64,000 bases of DNA from Aliagarivorans marinus DSM 23064 (GCF_000429485.1 NZ_KE386908.1:369109-433108), one strand, 5' to 3'; positions 18,698 to 29,339 are shown, counted from the first letter of the stretch. Program-made: numbers and translations. The notes: a model not told the origin generated them from the letters alone.

Positions 18698-20911
18698 ATG
18701 GAAGGCAAAAACAACCTGGCTGAACGCTCCAGCCCCCCGGCTGAGCTACCTGCTAAATCCCTCCTTGAGCTTACCCAAGTGTTGGCAAATGCTGTCAGCG
18801 CCGATTTCCTGTGCCTGTTTGCCAAGACCATTGCCCAGATTACCGAGGCCAGCGAAGTGTTGGTTGCGCCACTGCCTTCCCGCGCCAAACCGGCCAAGAC
18901 CTTGGCTTATTGGACCCACCAGCAGGCGCTCGATGCTCGCCTCAGCCCAGTGACGGGCGAGCTGGCGGGTCTGATTGCGCAGCACGCTAGCCTGCGCATC
19001 GACGATTTTGCAACGGCATATCCGGGCTATCGCCTTCCCGCAAGCTTGGCCAGCGAGCCACCACATACCTTTTGCAGCGTGCGCTTAGACAATGAGCACG
19101 GCCAGCCCATCGGTTACATCGCGGCCAGCTATTCACAAGGGGCCCCCGAGCAGTTTGCCGGGCTATGTCAGCCTTTTATCGCGCGCTTGTTGGCCGAGTT
19201 TGAGCAACACAGCCTGAATCAGGATATGCGCCTGTCGGCCGTGGCCTTTGAAACCAATGAAGGCCTGCTGGTTACCGATACCGAGCTGACCATCGTGCGG
19301 GTAAACCAAGCGTTTAATCGCATTACCGGCTATCGCCAAGATGAGGTGCTGGGCCGAAAACTTAGCGAGCTCTTTCCTGGTATCGAGCTGCCAGGGATTG
19401 ATCGGACCAAACTATGCGGCAAGAACTGTGAGCAGCGCTATCACGCCGAGGTGAAGCGCGAACGTAAAAATGGTCAATCCTACCTGCAGCTGGAAACCCT
19501 GACGGCGGTGACCAACAGCGACTCGCAGGTCACCCACTATGTGTTGTGCCTGCAAGATGTTAGCGCCCGCAAAGAAAGCGAGCAGAAGATCCAGCACCTC
19601 GCTTACTACGATGAACTGACCGGCCTGCCCAATCGGCGTAAATTGCGCGAAGAGCTAATGCGTTGCTTTGAGCTGGCGCGCGAGCAAGATAGCGTGGGCG
19701 CTCTGCTGTTTATCGATTTGGACCATTTCAAGAACATCAATGACTCGCTGGGCCATGCTGCGGGTGATTGGTTGTTGCAACAGGTATCGAGCCGCTTGCA
19801 GAACCTGATTCGTCAGGGGGATGTGCTGGCGCGCCTCGGCGGTGACGAGTTTGTGTTGTTGCTGGGTGAGCTGGGGCACAGCCCTCCGCAGGCCGAGCAG
19901 CAAGCCAACATGGTGGCCAAGCGCCTGATTAAAACTGTATCGCGCCCCTATTCGCTGGATGGCCAAGAGCTGCACATCGGTGCCAGCGTCGGAATTACCC
20001 TGTATCCCGGTAAACAGCAACAAGCCGACGACCTGCTCAAGCAAGCCGATACCGCCATGTATCAGGCCAAATCAGCCGGGCGGCGCACCGCGGTGTTCTT
20101 TGAGCAAGGCATGCAGCGGCGCGCCGATAAGCGCCTCAAGCTGCACAATGCCCTGCGTAGCGCCTTGGTGAACGATGAGTTTTTGTTGTACTTCCAGCCC
20201 CAGCATATGGTCTCCAATGGCGAGCTAGTCGGGGCCGAGGCCTTGGTGCGCTGGCAGCGCGAGGGCCAAGGCTTGGTATCGCCCACCGAGTTTATTCCGG
20301 TTGCCGAGGAATCAGACCTGATTATCGACATCGGCATGTGGGTGCTGGAGCAAAGCTGTAAGTCCATCGAGACGTGGCGCGAGCTAGACCTTGAGCTGCC
20401 CGAGCTGTCGGTTAATATCAGCGCCAAGCAATTCCACCATCCAGATTTTGTTGATCGCTTAGAGGAGCTGCTGTGGCGCTACAAGGTCGACACCTCGATG
20501 CTCAATCTGGAGATCACCGAGGCGGTGATCCATGGCCACGCTGAAGATACCATTCAAAAGATGGAGCAGCTCAAGGCCTTAGGGTTACGTTTCTCCATCG
20601 ACGATTTTGGCGCCGGTTACTCTTCGCTTAGCTACCTAAAACGTCTGCCGGTGGACGAGCTTAAGATCGACCGCTCGTTTATTCGCGATATCCCACGGGA
20701 TCGCCGCGATATGGCGATCGTTGAAGCGGTGTTGGCGATGGCCCGTCATCTAGGTTTTACCGTCACCGCCGAAGGGGTAGAGACTCCCCAGCAGCTGGCA
20801 TTCCTCAAGCAGCAAGGCTGCACCTTCTATCAAGGCTACCTCTCCAGCAAGGCAATCCCCGCCGACGCCATGGAGCGATACATCCGCCGTTTTCAGCGTA
20901 AATTTGCCTAA
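18698..20911 (+). CDS. PAS-GGDEF-EAL cyclic-di-GMP signalling protein
   Basis: A 737-residue cytoplasmic protein. Residues 20-170 are a GAF-like sensory region, 178-290 a PAS domain, 300-465 a diguanylate cyclase domain with an intact GGDEF (381-385), and 480-730 a phosphodiesterase domain with EAL (514-516), ITEAV, DDFGAGYSS (635-643) and the DELKIDRSFI motif. Both output domains look intact, so the net direction cannot be told; the GGDEF half often acts as a GTP sensor in such hybrids. The upstream Shine-Dalgarno is weak. It is divergent from raiA and upstream of yejA on the same strand. Confidence 0.92.
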   Translation: MEGKNNLAERSSPPAELPAKSLLELTQVLANAVSADFLCLFAKTIAQITEASEVLVAPLPSRAKPAKTLAYWTHQQALDARLSPVTGELAGLIAQHASLRIDDFATAYPGYRLPASLASEPPHTFCSVRLDNEHGQPIGYIAASYSQGAPEQFAGLCQPFIARLLAEFEQHSLNQDMRLSAVAFETNEGLLVTDTELTIVRVNQAFNRITGYRQDEVLGRKLSELFPGIELPGIDRTKLCGKNCEQRYHAEVKRERKNGQSYLQLETLTAVTNSDSQVTHYVLCLQDVSARKESEQKIQHLAYYDELTGLPNRRKLREELMRCFELAREQDSVGALLFIDLDHFKNINDSLGHAAGDWLLQQVSSRLQNLIRQGDVLARLGGDEFVLLLGELGHSPPQAEQQANMVAKRLIKTVSRPYSLDGQELHIGASVGITLYPGKQQQADDLLKQADTAMYQAKSAGRRTAVFFEQGMQRRADKRLKLHNALRSALVNDEFLLYFQPQHMVSNGELVGAEALVRWQREGQGLVSPTEFIPVAEESDLIIDIGMWVLEQSCKSIETWRELDLELPELSVNISAKQFHHPDFVDRLEELLWRYKVDTSMLNLEITEAVIHGHAEDTIQKMEQLKALGLRFSIDDFGAGYSSLSYLKRLPVDELKIDRSFIRDIPRDRRDMAIVEAVLAMARHLGFTVTAEGVETPQQLAFLKQQGCTFYQGYLSSKAIPADAMERYIRRFQRKFA

Positions 20912-20994
20912 GCCCCTTATTTTTAAGGGCCTGCTCAGGTATAACTAAGTCCACAACCGGATACTTTGCATCTTATCAGGAGGATTGGCTGACT

Positions 20995-22767
20995 ATGCTG
21001 CGGCTTTTCGTTTGGTGCTTCAGCGTGCTGCTTGGGGTGGCGCACGCTCAGGACTTTACTCGTTCTCACGCCCTTATTATGCATGGTGAACCGGCGCTGG
21101 CAGCCGATTTTGCCCACTTCGATTACGTCAATCCCGAGGCGCCTAAGCAAGGAATGGTTACCTTCGATGCCACCGGTACCTATGACACCTTTAACCCTTT
21201 TATTGTTAAAGGTAACTCGGTGGCAGGCATCGGCCGGATCTACGATACGCTGCTAACCTCCAACCCTGATGAAGCCTTTACTCAATATGGCCTGCTGGCT
21301 GAGACCATTGACTTGGCCGAGGACTACACCTGGGTGCGCTTTAACCTGCGCCCTGAGGCGCGCTTCCATGATGGCCACCCCCTGCGCGCCGAAGATGTGG
21401 TGTTTACCTTCAACACCTTGATTGAAGAGGGCGCGCCGTTTTATCGCGCTTACTACGGCAACGTAGTGAAGGTGGAAGCCGAAAGCGAACTGGCGGTGCG
21501 CTTTACCTTCAAAGACGGCAGTAACCGAGAACTGCCGCTGATCTTGGGTCAACTGCCAGTATTGCCCAAGCACTATTGGGCAGACAAAGAGTTTAACAAA
21601 GCCGATCTAACCCGCCCCTTGGGCTCAGGGCCTTATCAGATAGACAGCTTCGATGCTGGGCGCAGTATCCGCTATGCCTTGGTCAAAGACTACTGGGGCA
21701 AGGATCTGGCGGTTAATGTGGGGCGCAACAACTTCGCCCAGATTAACTACGAATACTACCGAGATTCTTCCGTTGCGTTGGAAGCCTTCAAGGCCGGGCG
21801 TATCGATTACCGATTAGAGACCAGCGCCAAAGATTGGGCCACTGCCTACACCGGCCCGCAGTTTGACAGCGGTGAAGCACTCACGGTCAGTCTAGAGAAT
21901 CATAACCCGCAAGGGATGCAATCCTTCGCCTTTAACACCCGCCGCGACAAGTTCAGCGATATTCGGGTGCGTCAGGCGCTGGGGCTGATGTTCGACTTTG
22001 AATGGACCAACCAACAGCTTTTCTATGGCGCCTATAGCCGTAGCGAAAGCTTTTTTGCTGCCTCCGAGCTGGCCGCCACTGGCCTGCCCAGTGAGGGTGA
22101 GCTGGCGCTTTTAAAACCATTTAAGGCGCAACTACCGGAAGCGCTGTTTACCCAGCCCTTCCGACTGGACAAGACCGGCGGCGATGGCAACCTGCGCCCG
22201 CAGATGCGCCAAGCCTTGGCGCTGCTAAAAGAAGCGGGCTGGAGCCTGCAGCAGGGCAAGTTGGTGGACGACAAGGGTGAGCAGTTTAAGATTGAGTTCT
22301 TGCTGTTCCAGAAAAACTTCGAGCGCATCGTACTGCCTTACACCCGCAACCTGCAGCGTATCGGCATTGCCAGTGAAGTGCGGTTGGTGGATGTATCGCA
22401 GTACATCAACCGGGTGCAGAGCTTTGACTTCGATATGATGGTCGCGAGCTTCCCGCAGTCTTCCTCGCCAGGCAACGAGCAGCGCGAGTTTTGGGGCTCC
22501 AAAGCGGCCGACCAAGTCGGCTCACGTAACGTGATTGGGATTAAGAGCGAGGTGATCGACAGCTTGGTTGAGACCCTGATCCACGCCCCGGATCGCCAAG
22601 CGCTGATCGACGCCAGCCGTGCCCTGGACCGGGTGTTGCTGTGGTCCTACTACGTGGTCCCGCAATGGCACTTAAGCGCCTGGCGGGTGGCCCACTGGAA
22701 CAAGCTGCAGCGCCCCGAGCGCAATCCGCAATACGATATTGGCCTTGATTCATGGTGGGTTGAATAA
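20995..22767 (+). CDS. yejA: Peptide ABC transporter periplasmic binding protein YejA
   Basis: A 590-residue solute-binding protein of the SBP_bac_5 (DppA/OppA) family with a cleavable signal peptide (MLRLFVWCFSVLLGVAHAQ). YejA-type features include the start of the mature protein (HALIMHGEPALAADFAHFDYVNPEAPKQG) and RFHDGHPLRAEDVVFTF. In E. coli YejABEF imports oligopeptides, including microcin C. It is the first gene of a four-gene operon, six bases before yejB. AGGAGG lies upstream of the ATG. Confidence 0.93.
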   Translation: MLRLFVWCFSVLLGVAHAQDFTRSHALIMHGEPALAADFAHFDYVNPEAPKQGMVTFDATGTYDTFNPFIVKGNSVAGIGRIYDTLLTSNPDEAFTQYGLLAETIDLAEDYTWVRFNLRPEARFHDGHPLRAEDVVFTFNTLIEEGAPFYRAYYGNVVKVEAESELAVRFTFKDGSNRELPLILGQLPVLPKHYWADKEFNKADLTRPLGSGPYQIDSFDAGRSIRYALVKDYWGKDLAVNVGRNNFAQINYEYYRDSSVALEAFKAGRIDYRLETSAKDWATAYTGPQFDSGEALTVSLENHNPQGMQSFAFNTRRDKFSDIRVRQALGLMFDFEWTNQQLFYGAYSRSESFFAASELAATGLPSEGELALLKPFKAQLPEALFTQPFRLDKTGGDGNLRPQMRQALALLKEAGWSLQQGKLVDDKGEQFKIEFLLFQKNFERIVLPYTRNLQRIGIASEVRLVDVSQYINRVQSFDFDMMVASFPQSSSPGNEQREFWGSKAADQVGSRNVIGIKSEVIDSLVETLIHAPDRQALIDASRALDRVLLWSYYVVPQWHLSAWRVAHWNKLQRPERNPQYDIGLDSWWVE

Positions 22768-22773
22768 GCCTTT

Positions 22774-23868
22774 ATGACCGCTTATATCATTCGACGTTTG
22801 CTGTTGATGATCCCCACCTTGCTGGGGATCATGACGCTGAATTTTGTGATCATTCAGTCGGCCCCGGGTGGGCCGGTTGAGCAAGCCATTGCCAAGCTAC
22901 AAGGGCTGGATACCTCGGCAACCCGCCGGGTCGATGCCGGGGTGGATGGCGAGCTACTCTCCACCACCATTAGCAGCGGTAGCCAGAGCCAGTATCGCGG
23001 CGCACAAGGTATGCCGCCGGAGCTGATCGCCGAGCTCGAGGAGCTGTATGGCTTTGATAAGCCAATGCTCGAGCGCTACGTGGACATGCTGTGGAATTAC
23101 CTGCGCTTTGACTTTGGTGATAGCTTCTACCGCGACTCCAGTGTGATTGAGCTGATCATAGAGAAGATGCCGGTCTCGATATCACTGGGTTTATGGACCA
23201 CGCTGCTGGTCTATGGCATATCGATACCCTTGGGGATCCGCAAGGCGGTCAGCCACGGCTCACGCTTCGATATCTGGAGCTCGACGGTGGTCACCATTGG
23301 CTTTGCCATCCCCAACTTCCTGTTCGCGATTATGCTGATAGTGGTGTTTGCCGGTGGCTCCTACCTAAGTTGGTTCCCGCTACGCGGCTTGACCTCGCCG
23401 GATTGGGAAACCCTTAGCGCCGGACAGAAGGTGCTCGATTACTTCTGGCACTTAGCGCTGCCGGTGACCGCTATGGTGATCTCAAGCTTCGCCACACTAA
23501 CCATGCTCACCAAGAACTCCTTCCTTGATGAGATCAACAAGCAATACGTGCTGACCGCACGCGCCAAGGGCCTGACCGAGAACCGGGTGCTCTATGGCCA
23601 CGTGTTCCGCAATGCCATGCTGCTGGTGATCTCCGGCCTGCCAGCGACCTTGGTCAGTATCTTCCTGACCGGCTCGTTTATGATTGAGGTGATCTTCTCC
23701 CTCGATGGTCTGGGGCTACTCGGCTTTGAGTCGGTGGTTAACCGTGACTATCCGGTGGTGTTTGGCACCTTGTATATCTCGACGCTGATTGGTTTGGTGC
23801 TCAAGCTAGTGAGCGATATCACCTATACCCTGATCGACCCTCGTATCGATTTTGAGAGGAGGGGCTAA
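22774..23868 (+). CDS. yejB: Peptide ABC transporter permease YejB
   Basis: A 364-residue inner membrane permease of the DppB/OppB type. The N-terminal segment [21 protein letters not shown] is typical, and the EAA cytoplasmic loop ([24 protein letters not shown]) that contacts the ATPase is clear. About six helices. The long periplasmic insert after helix 1 is characteristic of YejB. The stop codon overlaps the ATG of yejE by one base. Confidence 0.94.
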   Translation: MTAYIIRRLLLMIPTLLGIMTLNFVIIQSAPGGPVEQAIAKLQGLDTSATRRVDAGVDGELLSTTISSGSQSQYRGAQGMPPELIAELEELYGFDKPMLERYVDMLWNYLRFDFGDSFYRDSSVIELIIEKMPVSISLGLWTTLLVYGISIPLGIRKAVSHGSRFDIWSSTVVTIGFAIPNFLFAIMLIVVFAGGSYLSWFPLRGLTSPDWETLSAGQKVLDYFWHLALPVTAMVISSFATLTMLTKNSFLDEINKQYVLTARAKGLTENRVLYGHVFRNAMLLVISGLPATLVSIFLTGSFMIEVIFSLDGLGLLGFESVVNRDYPVVFGTLYISTLIGLVLKLVSDITYTLIDPRIDFERRG

Positions 23869-24926
23869 TGGGATTAGTTACCCAATGGCAGCGTATTAAA
23901 GCCAGCCCAATCAACCAACGCCGTTGGTCGCAGTTTCGTGCCAACAAGCGCGGCTACTGGAGCCTGTGGCTGTTTCTGGCGCTGTTTCTGCTCTCGCTGG
24001 TCGCCGAGCTAATTGCCAACGACGAACCGCTGCTGATTCACTATCAAGACCGCTGGATGAGCCCGCTTATGAACGCCTACAGTGAGCTGGACTTCGGTGG
24101 GGATTTTGATATTCCGGCAGACTATCGCGATCCTTATATCGTCGATCTTATCGAAGCCGAAGGCCGGCTGTACTGGGCGCCGGTGCGCTTTTCCTACGAT
24201 ACCATTAACTTCGATCTGACCGAGCCCGCGCCATCGCCGCCGACCTCGGTAAACTGGCTCGGCACAGATGACCAAGGGCGCGATGTGTTCGCCCGCCTGA
24301 TCTACGGATTCCGCATCTCGGTGCTGTTTGCGCTGGTACTGGCTACGTCCTCGTCGGTGATCGGTGTGGCGGCAGGGGCGATGCAGGGCTATTTTGGTGG
24401 CCGTATCGACCTGCTCGGGCAGCGCTTTATCGAAGTGTGGTCGGGCATGCCGCAGATGTTCTTGCTGATTATCCTCTCCAGCTTGGTGCAGCCAAACTTT
24501 TGGTGGCTGCTCGGCATCTTACTGCTGTTTAGCTGGATGGCGCTGGTGGATGTGGTGCGGGCCGAGTTTTTGCGTGGCCGCAACCTTGAGTACGTCAAAG
24601 CGGCGCGCGCGTTGGGCCTGGGCGATGTGGCGATTATGGCGCGCCATATTCTGCCGAATGCGATGATTGCCACCGTGACCTTCCTGCCATTTATCTTTAT
24701 TGGCGGGCTGACTGCACTGACTGCACTGACTGCGCTGGATTATCTTGGCTTTGGTTTGCCGCCGGGCTCGCCGTCGCTGGGCGAGATGGTGGCGCAGGGC
24801 AAAAATAACCTGCAGGCACCTTGGCTCGGCCTGACCGCCTTTTTCTCCATGTCCGGGATCTTGGTTTTGCTGGTGTTTATCGGCGAAGCGGCCCGCGATG
24901 CCTTCGACCCTCGTAAGCGGATGTAG
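23868..24926 (+). CDS. yejE: Peptide ABC transporter permease YejE
   Basis: A 352-residue DppC/OppC-type permease with the N-terminal OppC_N segment (RRWSQFRANKRGYWSLWLFLALFLLSL). A periplasmic insertion with NWLGTDDQGRDVFARLIYGFRIS is typical of the family, and the EAA loop is YVKAARALGLGDVAIMARHILPNA. It overlaps yejB by one base and ends one base before yejF, indicating translational coupling. Confidence 0.94.
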   Translation: MGLVTQWQRIKASPINQRRWSQFRANKRGYWSLWLFLALFLLSLVAELIANDEPLLIHYQDRWMSPLMNAYSELDFGGDFDIPADYRDPYIVDLIEAEGRLYWAPVRFSYDTINFDLTEPAPSPPTSVNWLGTDDQGRDVFARLIYGFRISVLFALVLATSSSVIGVAAGAMQGYFGGRIDLLGQRFIEVWSGMPQMFLLIILSSLVQPNFWWLLGILLLFSWMALVDVVRAEFLRGRNLEYVKAARALGLGDVAIMARHILPNAMIATVTFLPFIFIGGLTALTALTALDYLGFGLPPGSPSLGEMVAQGKNNLQAPWLGLTAFFSMSGILVLLVFIGEAARDAFDPRKRM

Positions 24927-24927
24927 T

Positions 24928-26499
24928 ATGAGCGCCTTATTAGAAATTAACGACTTACGGGTTCGCTTCGGCGACGGTGATGAGGTAGTCAAAGGGGTTA
25001 ACCTGGCACTAAACAGCGGCGAGGTGTTGGCGCTGGTGGGCGAGAGTGGCTCGGGTAAGTCGGTCACCGCCTTATCGGTGCTTTCGCTACTGGAGCATTC
25101 GGCCAAGGTTGAGGGCGATATCCGCCTCGATGGCGAGGCCATCCTTAATCAGCCCAAAGAGATCATGCGCGCACTGCGCGGCGACAAAGTGGCGATGGTA
25201 TTCCAAGAACCGCTGACTTCGCTCAATCCTCTGCATTCCGTAGAAAAACAGATCGCCGAGATCTTGTTTATCCACCGCGGCTTAGCCCGCAAACAGGCGC
25301 GCGAGCGGGTATTGGAACTTTTGGAGCTGGTGGGCATTCCCGAGCCAGAGAAGCGGCTGGGCGCTTATCCCCATGAGCTAAGCGGCGGACAGCGTCAGCG
25401 GGTAATGATTGCCATGGCGCTGGCCAATGAGCCGAAGCTATTGATTGCCGATGAGCCAACTACCGCCTTGGATGTGACTATTCAGCGGCAGATCCTCGAC
25501 TTGCTGCGCGAGCTGCAGCAGCGTCTGGATATGGCAATGTTGTTGATTACCCACGATTTGAATGTGGTGCGCCACTATGCCGACCGGGTGGCGGTGATGC
25601 GTCATGGCGAGTTGCTAGAGGAACAGACCTGCCAACAGCTGTTTGCCAACCCACAACACCCCTACACCCAAGAGTTGCTGGACGCCGAGCCGAAACGCGG
25701 CGAACTGCCGGATATGCAGCCGCAAACCATCCTGACCGCCGATGACGTCAAGGTGTGGTTCCCGATTAAGCAGGGCATCTTGCAGCGCACCGTTGACCAT
25801 ATCAAAGCGGTCGATGGGGTTAGCCTCAGCCTCAATCAGGGCGAGACGCTAGGAATTGTTGGTGAGAGTGGTTCGGGCAAGAGCACGCTGGCACAAGCGC
25901 TGCTGCGCTTGCTCGACAGCGAAGGCGAGATCCATTTCGAAGAACAGCCGCTTCATAGCTACAACAGCAATCAGATGCGGCGGATGCGCCAGCAGCTGCA
26001 GATCGTCTTCCAAGACCCTTTCTCATCGCTCAGCCCGCGGATGTCGGTGTTTGAGATTATCGCCGAAGGCCTGCGCCTGCACAGTGAGTTAAGCGAGAAC
26101 GAGTTGGTCGAGCGGGTCAACCAAGCACTGGTCGATGTGGGTCTTAGCGCCGATCTGTCCCACCGTTATCCCCATGAGTTCTCCGGTGGTCAGCGCCAGC
26201 GGATCTCCTTGGCCCGTGCATTGGTGCTCAAGCCCAAGTTACTGGTGCTGGATGAGCCTACCTCGGCACTGGACCGCTCGGTACAGAGCCAACTGCTCGA
26301 GCTGCTGCTTGAGCTGCAGCAAAAATACAACCTCAGCTACCTGTTTATCTCCCACGACTTATCGGTGGTTCGCGCCCTTAGCCACCGGGTGATGGTGATG
26401 CAGCACGGCGTGGTAGTGGAGCAGGGCGACACCGAACAGCTGTTTGCTGCGCCACAACAAGAATACACTCGCAGATTGCTACAGGCTGCACTAATCTAA
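24928..26499 (+). CDS. yejF: Peptide ABC transporter ATPase YejF (two fused nucleotide-binding domains)
   Basis: A 523-residue double ATPase. Domain 1 has Walker A GESGSGKS (about 37), signature LSGGQRQRV, and Walker B LLIADEPTTALD. Domain 2 repeats all of them (GESGSGKST near 312, FSGGQRQRI, LLVLDEPTSALD). The fused arrangement replaces separate DppD and DppF and is normal for YejF. I chose ATG 24928 because it follows the yejE stop by one base; the frame extends upstream inside yejE. Confidence 0.95.
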   Translation: MSALLEINDLRVRFGDGDEVVKGVNLALNSGEVLALVGESGSGKSVTALSVLSLLEHSAKVEGDIRLDGEAILNQPKEIMRALRGDKVAMVFQEPLTSLNPLHSVEKQIAEILFIHRGLARKQARERVLELLELVGIPEPEKRLGAYPHELSGGQRQRVMIAMALANEPKLLIADEPTTALDVTIQRQILDLLRELQQRLDMAMLLITHDLNVVRHYADRVAVMRHGELLEEQTCQQLFANPQHPYTQELLDAEPKRGELPDMQPQTILTADDVKVWFPIKQGILQRTVDHIKAVDGVSLSLNQGETLGIVGESGSGKSTLAQALLRLLDSEGEIHFEEQPLHSYNSNQMRRMRQQLQIVFQDPFSSLSPRMSVFEIIAEGLRLHSELSENELVERVNQALVDVGLSADLSHRYPHEFSGGQRQRISLARALVLKPKLLVLDEPTSALDRSVQSQLLELLLELQQKYNLSYLFISHDLSVVRALSHRVMVMQHGVVVEQGDTEQLFAAPQQEYTRRLLQAALI

Positions 26500-26637
26500 G
26501 CCGAGGGCCTGCTTGTTATTAGGGTTCATATTTAATGAATCCGAATTAACAACAGACCCTTGTGGTTGGTTGGTGCTTACTGCTAGCCTAGCCATTCTCT
26601 TTCAAGCCAAGTGACTAGCGATTCCGGGAGTGTTCTA

Positions 26638-28563
26638 GTGAAAGGCTTTATTCGTGCGGGGATAGCGTCGCTGCTGCTGACGCTAAGCATTCAACCTCTG
26701 CAAGCATTTACCGAGCAGCAAATCGAGTATCAACAGGTCCGAGACTGGCAGCGCAACGGCAAGTGGAAACAGGCCGATAAGGCGCTGTCTGAGCTTGAGG
26801 ACTACGTGCTCTACCCCTACCTCAAGTACTACCAGCTTAAGGGCAATCTCACCCGGGTAAAACGCCAAGAGGTTGAGTCCTTCTTGCAGGCATACCCCAA
26901 CTATTATCTCAGTGACGCGCTAGAGCGGCGCTTTTTGCTAGAGCTTGCCCGGCGTAAAGACTGGGCCGGTTTTCTGGCTTTCTATCCGCGCCAGCCTGCC
27001 AGTACCGACCTCCGCTGCCATCACTTTGTTGCCCACTACCAACAAGGCAACTTGGAGCAAGCGTGGCAAGGCGCTGAGCAGATGTGGCTCTATGGCAAAT
27101 CACGCCCTAAGGCCTGTGACCCACTGTTCGAAGCCTGGAAGAAGGCTGGCAAGCTGACCCATCAGCTGCGCTGGGAGCGGATGCTGCTGGCCTTCGATGC
27201 GCGCAAGCCGAGCTTGATGAACTATCTGGCAAGGCCTTTTGATGGCAGCTTAGCGGCTGATGCCAAGCTGCTTGAGCAGGCTTACAAGCAGCCTAATGGT
27301 TTGCTCGAGTCTTCCAAGCTCACCATGAGCAAGGCGCGCCACCAGCAGATCGCCAGCCTGGCCATCAAGCGCTTGGCACGCAGCGATGTGGAGCAGGCGA
27401 TTGCTCACTGGCAGCGCTTCGATGCGCAGATCCAACAGCAGCCACCGCTTTATCAAGTCTCGACCCGCTATTTAGTGCAGCGGGTCATCGGTAAAAAAGC
27501 TGAGCCGCTGATGCCTTGGGCTGACAAGCAGTTGGCATGGCTGGAAGACAGCGACAGCATCGAGCGAAGGCTGCGCTTGGCGGTGACCCAGCAGCAATGG
27601 AGTGAAGTGCTGCGCTGGACCGCGCGTCTGCCGGATGAGGTGAAGAAGAAAGATCGCTGGCTCTACTGGGAGGCGCGCAGCTATGCCGAACAAGGGCAGA
27701 TGCCGCTGGCACGGCGGATCTGGCAGCAGCTGGCCAATGAGCGTAGCTACTATGGCTTTATGGCAGCCCAGCAGCTGGACTTAGCACCTAACCTGCGTGA
27801 ACAACGCCACGAGGTGAGCCCGCTTCGTTTGCAGCAACTGAGTGAACATCCGCCAGTGCAGCGGGTGTCCGAGCTGTATAGCCTTAGCCAGATCGTCTCG
27901 GCGCGCAGCGAGTGGATGAGCTTGATGCGCAGTGTACCGCCCTCGGTGATGCTCGATTATGGGCGAGTGGCCGAAGACAAGGGCTGGCACGATCTCAGTG
28001 TGCAATCGGCGATAGTCGGCAAGCAGTGGGACCAGCTCGAGCTGCGTTTTCCACTGAGCTACAGCGATGAGTTCCGCCGCTTTGCCGACATGCGCAAGGT
28101 CGACCATAGCCTGCTTATCGCGGTGGCGCGCCAAGAAAGCGCGCTCTACCCGCGTGCGGTAAGCTCGGCCGGGGCGCGTGGACTCATGCAGCTCATGCCT
28201 GCCACCGCCCAAGAGACCGCCAAAAAGATTGGCTTCCGCTACGCCTCGCGCAGCCAGCTATATACCCCAGAGGACAATATTCGCCTCGGGAGTGCCTACC
28301 TGCAGCAGCTACTCAAACGCTATCAAGGCAACCGGATATTGGCAACGGCCGCCTACAATGCGGGGCCGCACCGGGTGTCGCGTTGGTTGGATGAGCGCGG
28401 CGATGTGCCGGCCGATGTGTGGGTGGAGAGCATTCCCTTCCGCGAGACCCGCTTCTACGTGCAGAACGTGCTGGCCTATCAGGTGATCTACCAACATCGC
28501 TTGAAGCAGCGGCCGACTCAGGTGCTGCTAGATAGCGAGTTAAAGTATGCCTATGGCGGCTAG
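26638..28563 (+). CDS. slt: Soluble lytic murein transglycosylase
   Basis: A 641-residue periplasmic enzyme cleaving peptidoglycan with 1,6-anhydromuramyl product formation. The start GTG 26638 has GGGAG seven bases upstream and gives a clean signal peptide (ending near IQPLQAF); the frame stays open to GTG 26611. The long alpha-helical superhelix (about 30-440) is followed by the SLT catalytic domain, LLIAVARQESALYPRAVSSAGARGLMQLMP, whose Glu in RQES is the catalytic acid, and by the NIRLGSAYL and ATAAYNAGPHRV motifs. This is the Slt70 architecture. A strong terminator follows. Confidence 0.94.
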   Translation: MKGFIRAGIASLLLTLSIQPLQAFTEQQIEYQQVRDWQRNGKWKQADKALSELEDYVLYPYLKYYQLKGNLTRVKRQEVESFLQAYPNYYLSDALERRFLLELARRKDWAGFLAFYPRQPASTDLRCHHFVAHYQQGNLEQAWQGAEQMWLYGKSRPKACDPLFEAWKKAGKLTHQLRWERMLLAFDARKPSLMNYLARPFDGSLAADAKLLEQAYKQPNGLLESSKLTMSKARHQQIASLAIKRLARSDVEQAIAHWQRFDAQIQQQPPLYQVSTRYLVQRVIGKKAEPLMPWADKQLAWLEDSDSIERRLRLAVTQQQWSEVLRWTARLPDEVKKKDRWLYWEARSYAEQGQMPLARRIWQQLANERSYYGFMAAQQLDLAPNLREQRHEVSPLRLQQLSEHPPVQRVSELYSLSQIVSARSEWMSLMRSVPPSVMLDYGRVAEDKGWHDLSVQSAIVGKQWDQLELRFPLSYSDEFRRFADMRKVDHSLLIAVARQESALYPRAVSSAGARGLMQLMPATAQETAKKIGFRYASRSQLYTPEDNIRLGSAYLQQLLKRYQGNRILATAAYNAGPHRVSRWLDERGDVPADVWVESIPFRETRFYVQNVLAYQVIYQHRLKQRPTQVLLDSELKYAYGG

Positions 28564-28583
28564 TGAACCGTTACTTTGAACAC

Positions 28584-28612
28584 AAAAAAGCGAGCAGGTT
28601 GCTCGCTTTTTT
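28584..28612. terminator. Bidirectional terminator between slt and pdxH
   Basis: AAAAAAGCGAGCA-GG-TTGCTCGCTTTTTT is symmetrical and lies between convergent genes. Confidence 0.92.
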
Positions 28613-28653
28613 AATCACTGTTTGTTTTGCATGTAGTGAGTCATTTGGAACGA

Positions 28654-29307
28654 CTACGGGCTAAGTCTATCCGCCATCCACCCTTTAGCATCGAAGCTGT
28701 AGCGGAAGCGGTCGTGTAGGCGGTCAGCCTTGCCCTGCCAGAACTCGATATTGTCGGGGATCACGCGATAGCCGCCCCAGAACGAGGGCAGAGGCACCTC
28801 TTTGTTCTCAAACTCTTTGGTGTATTGCACCACCTGACGCTCCAGCGATTCGCGATCGGCGATCACCTGGCTTTGGTGGCTGGCCCAGGCGCCGATCTGG
28901 CTACCGCGGCCGCGGCTGTGGAAGTATTCCTTCGACTCTTGATGCGACACCCGCTCAACCCGGCCCTCAATGCGCACCTGACGCTGCAGGATATTCCAGT
29001 GGAAGGTTAGACAGGCCAATGGGTGGGCCTCCAACTCTTCGGCCTTACGGCTGCCGTAGTTGGTGTAGAACACAAAGCCGCGTTCATCAAAGCCTTTTAG
29101 CAGCACCATTCGGGCAGAAGGGCGCCCGTCTGGGCCAACCGTGGCCACATTCATGGATTCAGGCAACACAATGCCTGAGCGTTTGGCATCTTCAAACCAC
29201 TGGCCGAACAGGGCGTACGGGTCTTCATTACCGGTGGGTTCCGGCATATCTAACAGTACCCCTTGACCAAGGGTGAAGGCACAACGAATTTTGCTTAATA
29301 AAGACAT
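28654..29307 (-). CDS. pdxH: Pyridoxine/pyridoxamine 5'-phosphate oxidase
   Basis: A 217-residue FMN enzyme that oxidises PNP or PMP to pyridoxal phosphate. Family motifs: NVATVGPDGRPSARMVLLKGFDERGFVFYTNYGSRKAEEL (FMN binding), FHWNILQRQVRIEGRVERV, SRGRGSQIGAWASHQS and the C-terminal WGGYRVIPDNIEFWQG with DRFRY. I chose ATG 29307 (MSLLSKIR) because it restores the usual IR...LF..W N-terminal pattern. An in-frame ATG further in (MPEPTG) has a better AAGGGG upstream and is the alternative. Confidence 0.93.
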   Translation of the reverse strand: MSLLSKIRCAFTLGQGVLLDMPEPTGNEDPYALFGQWFEDAKRSGIVLPESMNVATVGPDGRPSARMVLLKGFDERGFVFYTNYGSRKAEELEAHPLACLTFHWNILQRQVRIEGRVERVSHQESKEYFHSRGRGSQIGAWASHQSQVIADRESLERQVVQYTKEFENKEVPLPSFWGGYRVIPDNIEFWQGKADRLHDRFRYSFDAKGWMADRLSP

Positions 29308-29339
29308 AACGATGGAGTTCAACAAATACCAAAAATTTG